From assembly GCA_958295855.1 (NCBI GenBank), contig OY282383.1, positions 5,437,249 to 5,501,248 on the forward strand: DNA of 64,000 nt, read 5' to 3'. The position numbers were made by a program, and so were the translations under genes. The stretch comes from an uncultured Poribacteria bacterium (lineage in GTDB: Bacteria > Poribacteria > WGA-4E > WGA-3G). This document shows, one piece after another, positions 1 through 8,438 of this stretch (positions are counted from its first letter, which is position 1; each line of letters starts with the position of its first letter). The notes under the pieces were generated by a model. That model was not told the origin of the DNA. It worked only from the letters and a program-made list of their open reading frames with translations, and made no database searches.

Positions 1-81
1 GTGTGGTAACTGATGGAAGAACCTTGCAATATTTGTCTTGGTTTGACCAGATATGTATAAATCCCACAAAGCGGCTATCAA

Positions 82-687
82 ATGGCTTATAGCAATTTTA
101 CTTTAGAATCCGTTCGGACAGCGTTTGAATTAGAAACGATTGAGTCTATAGCCCTCTTTGCTGACATGGAGCCGATAACGCCGAGTTCACATTTCACAAC
201 GCAGTTGCGGAAAAAAGTGCCGTTAGCCGTTGCAATAGGTACAGAAAAAGCCCGCTCGGAGTTCATTATTGCCGATGTCTTATTTGAACTCCGCGAGCAC
301 TTCGATGGCCGCATCAGCCTTTTTTCAGGAGTTGATTTCAGCGTTGATGCAGAAAATGACTTAACCGGGGTGTGCGATTTTTTGATAAGTTTGTCGCCAG
401 AACAATTTTTCGTAGAGGCACCTGTCATTGCTCTAGTTGAGGCAAAGAATGCCGATGTGACACTCGGGTTGGGCCAATGCGTTGCTGAAATGCTCGCTGC
501 CCAACGCTTTAACGCTGAAAGAGGGAATAGCATTCCGTACGTTTATGGCACGACGACCTCCGGAACAGATTGGCTCTTCCTCAAATTAGAGGGGCAAAGG
601 CTGCATATTGACATGGCAGTCTACACAATTACCCAGTGCGACAAGATTCTCGGCATCCTCTCAAGTATGGTACAACAAAAAGCGTAA
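82..687 (+). CDS. Hypothetical protein, PD-(D/E)XK-like
   Basis: Product not recognised with certainty. 201 residues, soluble, with no signal peptide or membrane segment. An acidic residue in a hydrophobic strand (D99 in CDFLI) followed by E120-A-K122 at the end of another strand (IALVEAK) looks like the core of the PD-(D/E)XK nuclease fold, as in N-terminal domains of type I restriction subunits. The gene at 3451 has the same D...E-A-K arrangement. The start has only a weak ribosome binding site. It is followed by the RDD/PspA pair after a short gap. A nuclease-like fold is inference from motif spacing; activity is unknown. Confidence 0.7.
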   Translation: MAYSNFTLESVRTAFELETIESIALFADMEPITPSSHFTTQLRKKVPLAVAIGTEKARSEFIIADVLFELREHFDGRISLFSGVDFSVDAENDLTGVCDFLISLSPEQFFVEAPVIALVEAKNADVTLGLGQCVAEMLAAQRFNAERGNSIPYVYGTTTSGTDWLFLKLEGQRLHIDMAVYTITQCDKILGILSSMVQQKA

Positions 688-760
688 AAAGGAAGTCAGC
701 ATACTCCATTATGCTGTACTCTAATATTGACATCACATGGAGCAAAGGAGGAATATGCCA

Positions 761-1234
761 ATGAAGTCTATTAAGATTGGGAAGAAAAAATTCAAGTTGG
801 CATCCCGAATGGCACGGTTATACGCGTTATTTATAGATGTTGTGCTCTTAGGTAGCGTGCAAGTAGTTTTCACACTTCCTTTCTTATTTCTGGAGCCTTG
901 GATGTACTTGAGCACACCGGCATTTTCTGCTCTTTTTACTGCTGCCTTGTGGACATCCGGTCTGTTGTTCATAGATGGTTTCAGAAACGGGCAGGGAGTA
1001 GGGAAGAAACTGTTGTCGTTACAGGTACTCCGGTTAAAAGATGGTAAACCGTGTACCTTCAAAGATGCTTTTCTTCGCCGCCTGGCAGGTGTCTTTCAAC
1101 CACTGGATTTTCTCTGGTCGCTTGGAGAAAAACGACAACGGATGGGCGATAAGCTCGCTGAGACAGTTGTAGTGAGGTTTGAGCCAGAGTCGGAGAATTG
1201 GAAGTTGAAACCGAAGACCCAGAGCGGGTTTTAG
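761..1234 (+). CDS. RDD family membrane protein
   Basis: 157 residues from ATG 761, chosen because AAAGGAGG at 744-751 lies 9 bases upstream; the in-frame ATGs at 737 and 755 are before or too close to that site. Two hydrophobic segments (about residues 20-45 and 55-85) surround the RDD signature: R19, A22 and D26 in the first helix, then a GQGVGKKLLSLQVL stretch matching the family's conserved G-x-x-x-GK-x-L-x-x-x-x-V element. RDD proteins are poorly characterised inner-membrane proteins, some linked to ion transport. Its 3' end overlaps the PspA-like gene by 37 bases in another frame, so the two are probably translated together. Confidence 0.8.
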   Translation: MKSIKIGKKKFKLASRMARLYALFIDVVLLGSVQVVFTLPFLFLEPWMYLSTPAFSALFTAALWTSGLLFIDGFRNGQGVGKKLLSLQVLRLKDGKPCTFKDAFLRRLAGVFQPLDFLWSLGEKRQRMGDKLAETVVVRFEPESENWKLKPKTQSGF

Positions 1235-1818
1235 AGAATACTATCGCTGAGATGAAAAACCGGCTTTCAGCGGCGCGCGAAAAGGTTGATGCCTCCATCG
1301 GCGTTGAAAAGCAGTTTCAGGACGCTTATGAAGGCGCAGTTGCCCAAGCCGAAGGGTGGAACGAGCGAGCTCTCATTTCCCTGAGCGCAGAACGTGAGGA
1401 TTTGGCCCGCGAAGACCTGGAAAAACGGAACGAATACCGACGGTTAGCGGCGCAATACAAAACGCAGTGGGAAGAACAAAAGCAGATTGTCCGAGCCCTC
1501 AGTGATCTTCTGGCGCATCTCCAGCAGAAGATGATGGAGGCGGAAGGCAAAAAAGCGGGTGTCATGGCACGGCAAAAAAACGTTGATGCGGAAGCGCACC
1601 TGCGCGAGATGCTGACAGAGATACAGGACAGCGAAGCGTTTGAGACGCTTGCCAAGATGGAGGAGGACGCTGCTGAGGCAGCGACTTTGGCGAAAGCGGC
1701 GGCTGAGGTGGATGTTGCGTATAACGATGTGAAATCAGAGCAGGAATTTGCGAGTTATGCTGAAGAAGCGTCGCTTGACAAAGACCTCGCTGAATTAAAG
1801 GCGAAATTCCAAAAATAA
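1198..1818 (+). CDS. PspA/IM30 family coiled-coil protein
   Basis: 206 residues, almost entirely charged alpha-helical coiled coil. The opening EDPERVLENTIAEMKNRL corresponds to the conserved EDPEKLLDQAIRDM region of PspA/Vipp1, the ESCRT-III-like proteins that bind stressed membranes. The only usable start is TTG 1198: the frame is closed by TGA at 1180-1182 and has no ATG or GTG in between. Compared with the family, the first 20 or so residues, the amphipathic membrane-binding helix, are missing. The gene starts inside the RDD gene, suggesting the RDD protein supplies the membrane anchor or that the true product is joined to it. The family call is fairly safe; the N-terminus is not. Confidence 0.75.
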   Translation: MEVETEDPERVLENTIAEMKNRLSAAREKVDASIGVEKQFQDAYEGAVAQAEGWNERALISLSAEREDLAREDLEKRNEYRRLAAQYKTQWEEQKQIVRALSDLLAHLQQKMMEAEGKKAGVMARQKNVDAEAHLREMLTEIQDSEAFETLAKMEEDAAEAATLAKAAAEVDVAYNDVKSEQEFASYAEEASLDKDLAELKAKFQK

Positions 1819-1836
1819 GACTGTTAAGGGTGTAAC

Positions 1837-3444
1837 ATGCACAAAAATTGTAAAACTTCTGCCACGGGCAGAAACCTAACAAACCCAAGGGACACAGCAG
1901 AAACCTGTACTGATGCTGTTCGCTGCCAAGCTTCAGTTGGGAGTAGCACCCCAAAATTGCCACCTGTCATCGAACCTGTCGGGAATCGAAATAACATCGT
2001 CTTTATCATGGCAGACGATATGGGTTACGGCGATGTCGGGTGCTACAACCCTGATTCAAAGATTCCCACCCCGAATATGGATAAACTGGCAGAGGAAGGA
2101 ATTCGCTTTACGGATGCACATTCCCCCTCCGCTGTCTGTACACCCACACGATACGGAGTCTTGACAGGACGCTACTGCTGGCGAAGCCCCCTCAAACACG
2201 GCGTGCTTTACGGATACGAACCGCCTTTGATCGAAACAGAACGGTTGACGGTAGCCGGCTTGCTGAAAAATGCAGGTTACAACACTGCATGTGTCGGCAA
2301 GTGGCATTTGGGACTCGGATTTTCGACGACACCGGGATACGATTTCGATGTCAATGCCCCGCTTCCGTGGCAAAATGCAAGCCGTGAACTGGAGGAACAT
2401 ATTGATTTCACCGCGCCCTTGACCGGGGGGCCGGTTGACTTAGGCTTTGACTATTTCTATGGAAACGCCGGTTGTCCAACATGCCAACCGCCTTACGGCT
2501 TCATTGAGAACGATGCATTTGTCGACATTCCAAGCGTCTATCATGAAGTGCCAGAGTTTACCAGCCGCCCCGGCATGATGGTTCCGGGATGGGAGCATAA
2601 GCACGCCGATCCCATTATAGCCCAAAAGGCGGTCGAGTATATTGAGGGACAAGCGGATGCGGATGCCCCCTTCTTCCTCTATCTGACACCCTCTGCGCCG
2701 CATGAACCGTGTACAGAAGCTGTTGTGCCAGACTTTGCACGTGGCAAAAGCAGTGCCGGGCCACGCGGAGATCTGGTATGGCTCGTGGATTGGATGGTGG
2801 GACAAGTGATGGAGGCGTTAGAACGCACCGGGAAAACCGATGAGACATTGATTTTTGTCACGAGCGATAACGGCGCATTGCCCGGCGACCGCATCCGAGG
2901 TGACAATCGCCCGATGCCGTATCACCTCTACGAGCACAAGTCCTGTGGCGACTGGCGCGGTTACAAGGCGCATATTTGGGAAGGCGGGCATCGCGAACCG
3001 CTAATCGCACGCTGGCCTGGAGTCATCGCGCCCAATACCGAAACCGATGCATTAACCTGCCTCACCGATCTGATGGCGACGTGTGCCGCAATTGTGGGAA
3101 CGGAGGTGCCTGACGATGCAGGACAGGATAGTTGTAATATCTTGCCTGCACTCTTGGGAGAACAGACGGAACGCCCGCTGCGAGAGTCAATTGTGCATCA
3201 CTCCAGTACCGGTGTCTTTTCTATCCGGCACGCCGAGTGGAAGTTGATTCTGGGGACGCAAGGCTCAGGCGGATGGCCCCCACCTCGCGATGGCAGGCCC
3301 AAACCAGGAGCCCCTGGTCAACTTTATCATATCTATGATGACCCGGGGGAAATGAACAATGTATGGGAGACGTATCCGGAGATTGTCGCACGGTTAACGG
3401 CGTTGCTGGAGAGATACAAGCAACAAGGGCACAGCAGGATGTAA
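1837..3444 (+). CDS. Sulfatase 1 (S1 arylsulfatase family)
   Basis: Sulfate ester hydrolase of the formylglycine-dependent family. The calcium-binding DD pair is in IMADDMGYGDVGCY (D60, D61), the residue converted to formylglycine is C101 in the C-T-P-T-R motif followed by LTGR, a GKWHLG motif follows, and a second metal motif TSDNG lies in the middle. The C-terminal LYHIYDDPGEMNNV block is typical of arylsulfatases. Sulfatases normally begin 5-10 residues before the first motif, so the first 45-50 residues from ATG 1837, which are not hydrophobic and not a signal peptide, may be untranslated or a lineage-specific extension; no better start is visible. Likely substrates are sulfated polysaccharides. 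Downstream gene starts 6 bases after the stop. Confidence 0.9.
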   Translation: MHKNCKTSATGRNLTNPRDTAETCTDAVRCQASVGSSTPKLPPVIEPVGNRNNIVFIMADDMGYGDVGCYNPDSKIPTPNMDKLAEEGIRFTDAHSPSAVCTPTRYGVLTGRYCWRSPLKHGVLYGYEPPLIETERLTVAGLLKNAGYNTACVGKWHLGLGFSTTPGYDFDVNAPLPWQNASRELEEHIDFTAPLTGGPVDLGFDYFYGNAGCPTCQPPYGFIENDAFVDIPSVYHEVPEFTSRPGMMVPGWEHKHADPIIAQKAVEYIEGQADADAPFFLYLTPSAPHEPCTEAVVPDFARGKSSAGPRGDLVWLVDWMVGQVMEALERTGKTDETLIFVTSDNGALPGDRIRGDNRPMPYHLYEHKSCGDWRGYKAHIWEGGHREPLIARWPGVIAPNTETDALTCLTDLMATCAAIVGTEVPDDAGQDSCNILPALLGEQTERPLRESIVHHSSTGVFSIRHAEWKLILGTQGSGGWPPPRDGRPKPGAPGQLYHIYDDPGEMNNVWETYPEIVARLTALLERYKQQGHSRM

Positions 3445-3450
3445 AGAACT

Positions 3451-4161
3451 ATGGAGGCCTATAGTTTATCCCAGTTGTCTGAAGAAACGCTCAGAGCACT
3501 CGTAACACTTCACATACAGGTCGGCGTGGCTGATGAATGGACGAACATGCAAAAGGGGGATTTAACGCCGGCAGAGGGGGCCCAAATTGACTACCTCAAA
3601 TCAATTTTGCGTGAACGTGACCTGGTGGTGATGAACGAAGCCACACTTTGGGCGCGTGCCATCTATCCGCTGTTGGTGCTCGCAGAGCAGGCTTACATTC
3701 AAGCTTGGACAGGCGTTTCCCTGAAAGCCACCTATCCCAATTTTCAACTGGAAGGGGAGGCAGATGGCGCACTTGCCCCCGCTGCGGCAGGAAAGCCACA
3801 ACAGCCCTATCTCATTGTGCGTGAGGCAAAACGCGGCGTTAATGCTTCCGATCCGCAGATTCAACTCTACGGTGAAATGCTCGCCGCTGCATGGCTCAAT
3901 TGGAAAGGTGGGGCGGATGCACAATCAGGAACGACACCTACAGCGCGCCAAGAAATTTTTGGATGCTACACCGTCTCTGAAAATTGGACTTTTGTTCGCG
4001 GTATCGTTGGCGGCATTGAAACAGAGAAACCGACGTTTGCCGTCGAATTTTCGCGCGTATACAACGGACTTTTTGAAGCTGAATGCATCGTGCAGATTTT
4101 GAAGGCTATTGTCGCGAAGCAATTGGGATGCGATACATCGCTTCGCGTACCCAAGCCATAA
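3451..4161 (+). CDS. Hypothetical protein, PD-(D/E)XK-like
   Basis: 236 residues, soluble. EGEADGAL (D105) followed by LIVREAKRG (E125, K127) and a helix with Q138/Y140 resembles the catalytic core of restriction-endonuclease-like proteins. The frame begins immediately after sulfatase 1 with an AGGATG sequence upstream, so it is probably in one transcript with it. No partner methylase is adjacent, although an ISP-like restriction enzyme lies about 1 kb downstream. Relationship with the gene at 82 is suggested only by the shared motif order. Function unknown. Confidence 0.7.
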   Translation: MEAYSLSQLSEETLRALVTLHIQVGVADEWTNMQKGDLTPAEGAQIDYLKSILRERDLVVMNEATLWARAIYPLLVLAEQAYIQAWTGVSLKATYPNFQLEGEADGALAPAAAGKPQQPYLIVREAKRGVNASDPQIQLYGEMLAAAWLNWKGGADAQSGTTPTARQEIFGCYTVSENWTFVRGIVGGIETEKPTFAVEFSRVYNGLFEAECIVQILKAIVAKQLGCDTSLRVPKP

Positions 4162-4200
4162 TGGTGCTATCTGGTGTGTGCGGCTCACCGATTTCCTGCC

Positions 4201-4268
4201 AAGGTAATAGGCACACTCCGTGTGCCGTCACACCAAGGTAGTAGGCACACTCCGTGTGCCGTCACACC
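4201..4268. repeat. Tandem 34-bp palindromic repeat (two copies)
   Basis: Copies at 4201-4234 and 4235-4268 differ by one base. Each contains the perfect palindrome GGCACAC-TCC-GTGTGCC followed by GTCACACC. It sits in the gap between the hypothetical gene and the PhyH gene, and looks like a REP-type dispersed element; it could also act as a weak transcript end for the upstream operon, but no T-run follows. Confidence 0.8.
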
Positions 4269-4408
4269 CGGCAACTAGTCCGAAGAATTAGAATTATACC
4301 CTCAAATAAACGAAAAGTTAAACCAAAATCTGGGGAACGCAATCAACCCCATATCTGTTGGATGATGTCCCTCAGTCCGACAAACGCTTTGCAGAAGGAA
4401 CTACGGCT

Positions 4409-5248
4409 ATGGAGACTGCCACTACATTTGATTCACTCTTCCGATTATCCGGTCCCTCGCAGGCGGATATTGATTCCTTTCATAACGACGGCTACATCGC
4501 TTATCCAGATGTGCTCACCGACGATGCAAGAGAAGGGCTAATTGAGGAAATCACGCAGCGTTTTGAGCCAGCGCGTCGGTACATTGAGGCGTTGAATAAC
4601 GGTGATGAACAACAGCGCGCCTATTTTGTTCGCCCTTGGAACGAGCGTCGCGAATACAGCGACCGGCTTATTGACGATGCTTTCATTACGGCACTGATAC
4701 GTGCCACAATCGGCGATGCGTACCACTTCTGTCATTCCGCGCTCAACATCGCGCCGCGCGGCATCGGCCCAATTCCATACCACCAGGACCATCACCACTG
4801 GAAGCATGAGAATCCGGTCAATCTGGCTGAACGTGACAGGTACTATGTGCAGATTCTGTACTATCCGAACGGCTTCACGCTCGGCGATCGGAATCTGAAA
4901 GTCATTCCGGGCAGCCACCGGGTTGCGCCGACTCAGGAGGCGACTCCTGAACGGATGTTGGCGGGCGATTTTGACGCGGAGGCGGGACAGAAGTTGGCAG
5001 AGAAACGGCTGGCATTGCCGCCGGGCAGCATGGTTTACATTGACGCGCGCATCTTCCACGGGGTGGAAGCCAAACCGATAGACTCACCGCAGGGCTATCG
5101 CATTTTTAACATTGACATTTTCAAGGAAGCGGGCCCGCCGCACCGTTACACGCAGGCAATCCCTGATGAATGGGTTGAACGTGCCACACCGGAACGTAAG
5201 AAATTGTTTATCCGTGAGGCTTATACGGAAGGGTGCTGGAATGGATAG
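4409..5248 (+). CDS. Phytanoyl-CoA dioxygenase-like oxygenase 1
   Basis: Fe(II)/2-oxoglutarate-dependent oxygenase of the PhyH family, cytosolic, substrate unknown. The iron ligands are visible: H125-x-D127 in the YHQDHHHW stretch and H217 in IFHG, with R231 (GYRIFN) placed to bind 2-oxoglutarate. ATG 4409 is preferred over TTG 4358 because AGAAGGA lies 9 bases before it; this gives 279 residues, normal for the family. The last 8 bases overlap the start of the restriction-modification gene, so the two are translationally linked, an unusual pairing. Two more PhyH genes are at 29370 and 46354. Confidence 0.88.
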   Translation: METATTFDSLFRLSGPSQADIDSFHNDGYIAYPDVLTDDAREGLIEEITQRFEPARRYIEALNNGDEQQRAYFVRPWNERREYSDRLIDDAFITALIRATIGDAYHFCHSALNIAPRGIGPIPYHQDHHHWKHENPVNLAERDRYYVQILYYPNGFTLGDRNLKVIPGSHRVAPTQEATPERMLAGDFDAEAGQKLAEKRLALPPGSMVYIDARIFHGVEAKPIDSPQGYRIFNIDIFKEAGPPHRYTQAIPDEWVERATPERKKLFIREAYTEGCWNG

Positions 5249-8200
5249 CCTCAATCTCAAACCCAATCACAAAGCTGTCCGAGACTATTACGCGACCTTG
5301 CAGCAATACGAACGGTACGATGCCACACACGAAGGCACAGTCAGCTCACCTTTTGATACGCTACTGCACGCCTGTGCAAAGCAAGCAAACGCGACGCTTA
5401 TCCCACAATATGCCATGCGCACCGCAGCAGGAAACCGCATCGTCCTTGATGGCGTGATACTCGACGAGTATGGCCTCCCCTTCGCGTATTGGGAAGCGAA
5501 GGATATGCACGATGACCTCCTCAAAGCCGTGCAGGAGAAACGGGACGCAGGCTACCCACTTGAGAACACCTTCTTTCAAACGCCACAGCGTGCCATCGTA
5601 TACCAAAATGGACAGAACGTACTGGATCTGGACATCACCGAACCAGCACGCCTGATTGCTGCACTCCAATATCTGTTTTCTTATGTCCCAGCCGCGCTTG
5701 ACAATTGGCATACCGCTGTCGCCGATTTCAGGGCGCACGTGCCAGCACTCGCAAGCAAGCTGAAAGAACTCATCGACAAACAGCACCAAGCAGATGTCGC
5801 GTTTCAAAACGCGTTTGCCGACTTCTATCAAATCTGCCGCACGTCTATTAACCCAGCCCTGTCACAGGATGCAGTCGAGGAGATGCTTATCCAGCATATC
5901 CTCACCGAACGCATCTTCCGCACCGTTTTTGGACGTTCGGATTTCACCCGGCGAAATATCATCGCCCGTGAAATTGAAAACGTCAGTGATGCCCTCATGC
6001 GGCATGCGGTGAGTCGCGACGTGTTTCTTGAACCACTCGATCGGTTTTATAGTACCCTTGAGCAGGCAGCGACGCTCTGCAAAGACTTCTCCCAAAAACA
6101 GCATTTCCTGAATACCTTTTATGAGAAATTTTTTCAGGGGTTCTCTGCAGATGTGGCAGATACGCACGGCATCGTCTACACCCCACAACCAATTGTGGAC
6201 TTCATGGTGAACAGCGTTGAACACATCCTCAATACCGAGTTCGACCGGTCGCTTTCGGATACCGGTGTGCATCTTATCGATCCGTTCGTCGGCACCGGCA
6301 ACTTTATCGTGCGGCTCATGCAGGACATCCAAGGCACAGCGTTGGAACACAAATACCGCCACGAGCTGCATTGCAACGAGGTGATGCTGCTGCCCTACTA
6401 CATCGCAAGCCTAAACATTGAGCAGGAGTTCTTTCAACGCACGGGGACATACCTGCCGTTTGAAGGCCTCGCGCTTGCCGACACCTTCGAGTTGCTTGAG
6501 CAACGCCAGACAAAACTCTTCACGCGTGAAAACACAGCACGCGTTGAGAAACAGAAGGCGGCGGATATGTTTGTGGTTATAGGCAATCCGCCTTACAACG
6601 CAGGACAAGCAAATGAAAATGACAATAACAAAAATCGGACGTATAAGACGATGGATACGCGCGTGCGGGAGACGTATTCGCAAGACTCCAAGGCGAGGAA
6701 TAAAAACGCGCTGTCGGATCCGTATGTGAAGGCGATTCGGTGGGCATCGGACCGGATTGGCGATGAAGGGGTTGTCACCTTTGTGACAAATAACGGCTTT
6801 CTGGATGGCATCGCGTTTGATGGGATGCGGAAGCACCTCGCAGAAGATTTTGACGCGATTTACATTCTGGACTTAGGCGGCAATGCAAGAAAGGGATTGA
6901 AAGTCTCCGATGCGAATGTGTTCGGCATCATGGTAGGGGTGAGCATCAATCTATTTGTGAAGAGAAAGGGAAATTCATCAGAAACCTCCCGTATCTTTTA
7001 CTATCGCACCGATGAGTTGTGGAACAAAAAACAGAAATTCGATTTTCTGAATGAATGTCAACACATAGGCGGTATTGAATGGAAACCACCGATTCAACCG
7101 GATGTGCGACACACATGGTTCACCGAAGGGCTCCACGCCGAGTTTGACACCTTTATCCCGATGGGAACTAAGGCAGCAAAAGCAGGAAAAGGCGCGGCGG
7201 TGGATGTGATTTTCAAAACTTATAGTTTCGGTGTCAACACTGCCCGCGATGCATGGGCTTACAATTTCAACCGAGACAGGCTCGCTGAGAACATTCAGCG
7301 GATGAGTGACACTTACAACGCGGAAGTGGATAGGTGGAAACGACGAGAAGACAAGGCAGCAAACCTTGATGATTTTGTGGCGTATGATGACACAAAAATC
7401 AGTTGGAGCCGAAACTTAAAGGTGAAGTTGAAGCGTGGGACAATTGCTGAATATATGGCACATAAGGTTAGGACATCCCTCTACCGCCCGTTTACCAAAT
7501 TGCATCTCTACTTTGATCGGACGATAAACAATGACGTATCCGTGTTTCCATCCATCTTCCCCACGCCGGAAACTGAAAGAGAAAATCGAGTAATCTGTGT
7601 TAGTGGCATTGGAAGCAACAAACCTTTTCAAACCTTTATCGCGGATATAGTTCCGTGCGTGGATCTTCTGGAAAAAACGCAGTGTTTCCCCTTCTACACC
7701 TACGACGAGGATGGCACAAACCGACAAGAAAACATCACCGATTGGGCATTAACCCAGTTCCGCACGCACTACCAAGATGACAGCATCAGCAAGTGGGACA
7801 TTTTCCACTATAATTACGGCATCTTGCATCATCCCGATTATCGCGAACGGTATCAGGCGAACCTCAAGCGCGACTTGCCGCATATCCCCTTCGCGGAAGA
7901 CTTTTGGGGATTTGCCAACGCAGGCGCGGAATTAGCAACCCTCCACCTCAACTACGAATCCTGTCCAAAATACGATAAGTTGAGATACATAGAGACACCG
8001 GGGATGCAGGTAGAGTGGCGCGTGGAAAAAATGAAACTCTCTAAAGACAAGACGCAGCTGCGTTACAACGACTTCCTGACGCTGGACAGCATTCCTCCCG
8101 AAGCTTATGAGTATCGGTTAGGCACCCGTTCTGCGTTGGAGTGGGTAGTGAACCAATATTGCGTCAAAGTAGATAAGCGGAGTGGGATTGTGAACGATCC

Positions 8201-8339
8201 GAATCGTGCGGATGCGCCGCGGTATATCGTAGATGTCATCGCCCGCGTCATCCATGTGAGTCTGAAGACGGTGGAGGTTGTCAAGAATTTACCTGAACAA
8301 GTGCGGGCATCCAGCAATAAGCACACTTCAGAAATATAA
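5241..8339 (+). CDS. Single-chain ISP-like restriction-modification enzyme
   Basis: 1032 residues from ATG 5241. In order: an N-terminal PD-(D/E)XK-like nuclease domain (D75, E85-A-K87), a helical linker, an N6-adenine methyltransferase domain with motif I D347-PFVGTGNF and motif IV N449-PPY, then a target-recognition/C-terminal domain with the FPFYTYDEDG and IFHYNYGILHHPDYR blocks typical of type ISP enzymes. Classical ISP enzymes also carry a superfamily 2 helicase between nuclease and methylase; nothing like Walker A or DEAD boxes is seen and the protein is about 500 residues shorter, so this is a helicase-less relative, closer in layout to type IIG. It should methylate and cleave DNA without partner subunits. 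It overlaps the PhyH gene by 8 bases. Confidence 0.88.
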   Translation: MDSLNLKPNHKAVRDYYATLQQYERYDATHEGTVSSPFDTLLHACAKQANATLIPQYAMRTAAGNRIVLDGVILDEYGLPFAYWEAKDMHDDLLKAVQEKRDAGYPLENTFFQTPQRAIVYQNGQNVLDLDITEPARLIAALQYLFSYVPAALDNWHTAVADFRAHVPALASKLKELIDKQHQADVAFQNAFADFYQICRTSINPALSQDAVEEMLIQHILTERIFRTVFGRSDFTRRNIIAREIENVSDALMRHAVSRDVFLEPLDRFYSTLEQAATLCKDFSQKQHFLNTFYEKFFQGFSADVADTHGIVYTPQPIVDFMVNSVEHILNTEFDRSLSDTGVHLIDPFVGTGNFIVRLMQDIQGTALEHKYRHELHCNEVMLLPYYIASLNIEQEFFQRTGTYLPFEGLALADTFELLEQRQTKLFTRENTARVEKQKAADMFVVIGNPPYNAGQANENDNNKNRTYKTMDTRVRETYSQDSKARNKNALSDPYVKAIRWASDRIGDEGVVTFVTNNGFLDGIAFDGMRKHLAEDFDAIYILDLGGNARKGLKVSDANVFGIMVGVSINLFVKRKGNSSETSRIFYYRTDELWNKKQKFDFLNECQHIGGIEWKPPIQPDVRHTWFTEGLHAEFDTFIPMGTKAAKAGKGAAVDVIFKTYSFGVNTARDAWAYNFNRDRLAENIQRMSDTYNAEVDRWKRREDKAANLDDFVAYDDTKISWSRNLKVKLKRGTIAEYMAHKVRTSLYRPFTKLHLYFDRTINNDVSVFPSIFPTPETERENRVICVSGIGSNKPFQTFIADIVPCVDLLEKTQCFPFYTYDEDGTNRQENITDWALTQFRTHYQDDSISKWDIFHYNYGILHHPDYRERYQANLKRDLPHIPFAEDFWGFANAGAELATLHLNYESCPKYDKLRYIETPGMQVEWRVEKMKLSKDKTQLRYNDFLTLDSIPPEAYEYRLGTRSALEWVVNQYCVKVDKRSGIVNDPNRADAPRYIVDVIARVIHVSLKTVEVVKNLPEQVRASSNKHTSEI

Positions 8340-8385
8340 ACCCACTGCTGAAACCGAAATGCCCGTGGTGAGTGTGGTGCTCCTA

Positions 8386-8414
8386 TTGACTTAAATCGTT
8401 GTTTGAAGTACAAT
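8386..8414 (+). promoter_or_regulatory. Promoter for sulfatase 2
   Basis: TTGACT at 8386-8391 and TACAAT at 8409-8414 are separated by 17 bases, and the gene's ATG follows 24 bases later behind an AGGGAGG ribosome binding site. This separates sulfatase 2 from the restriction gene upstream. Confidence 0.65.
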
Positions 8415-8438
8415 CATTGCCAAAAATAGGGAGGCATA

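Noticed and set aside
3..92. Open frame from the window edge to TAG at 90-92
   Set aside because: About 29 codons, no motif, and cut by the edge; could be the tail of an upstream gene but cannot be supported.
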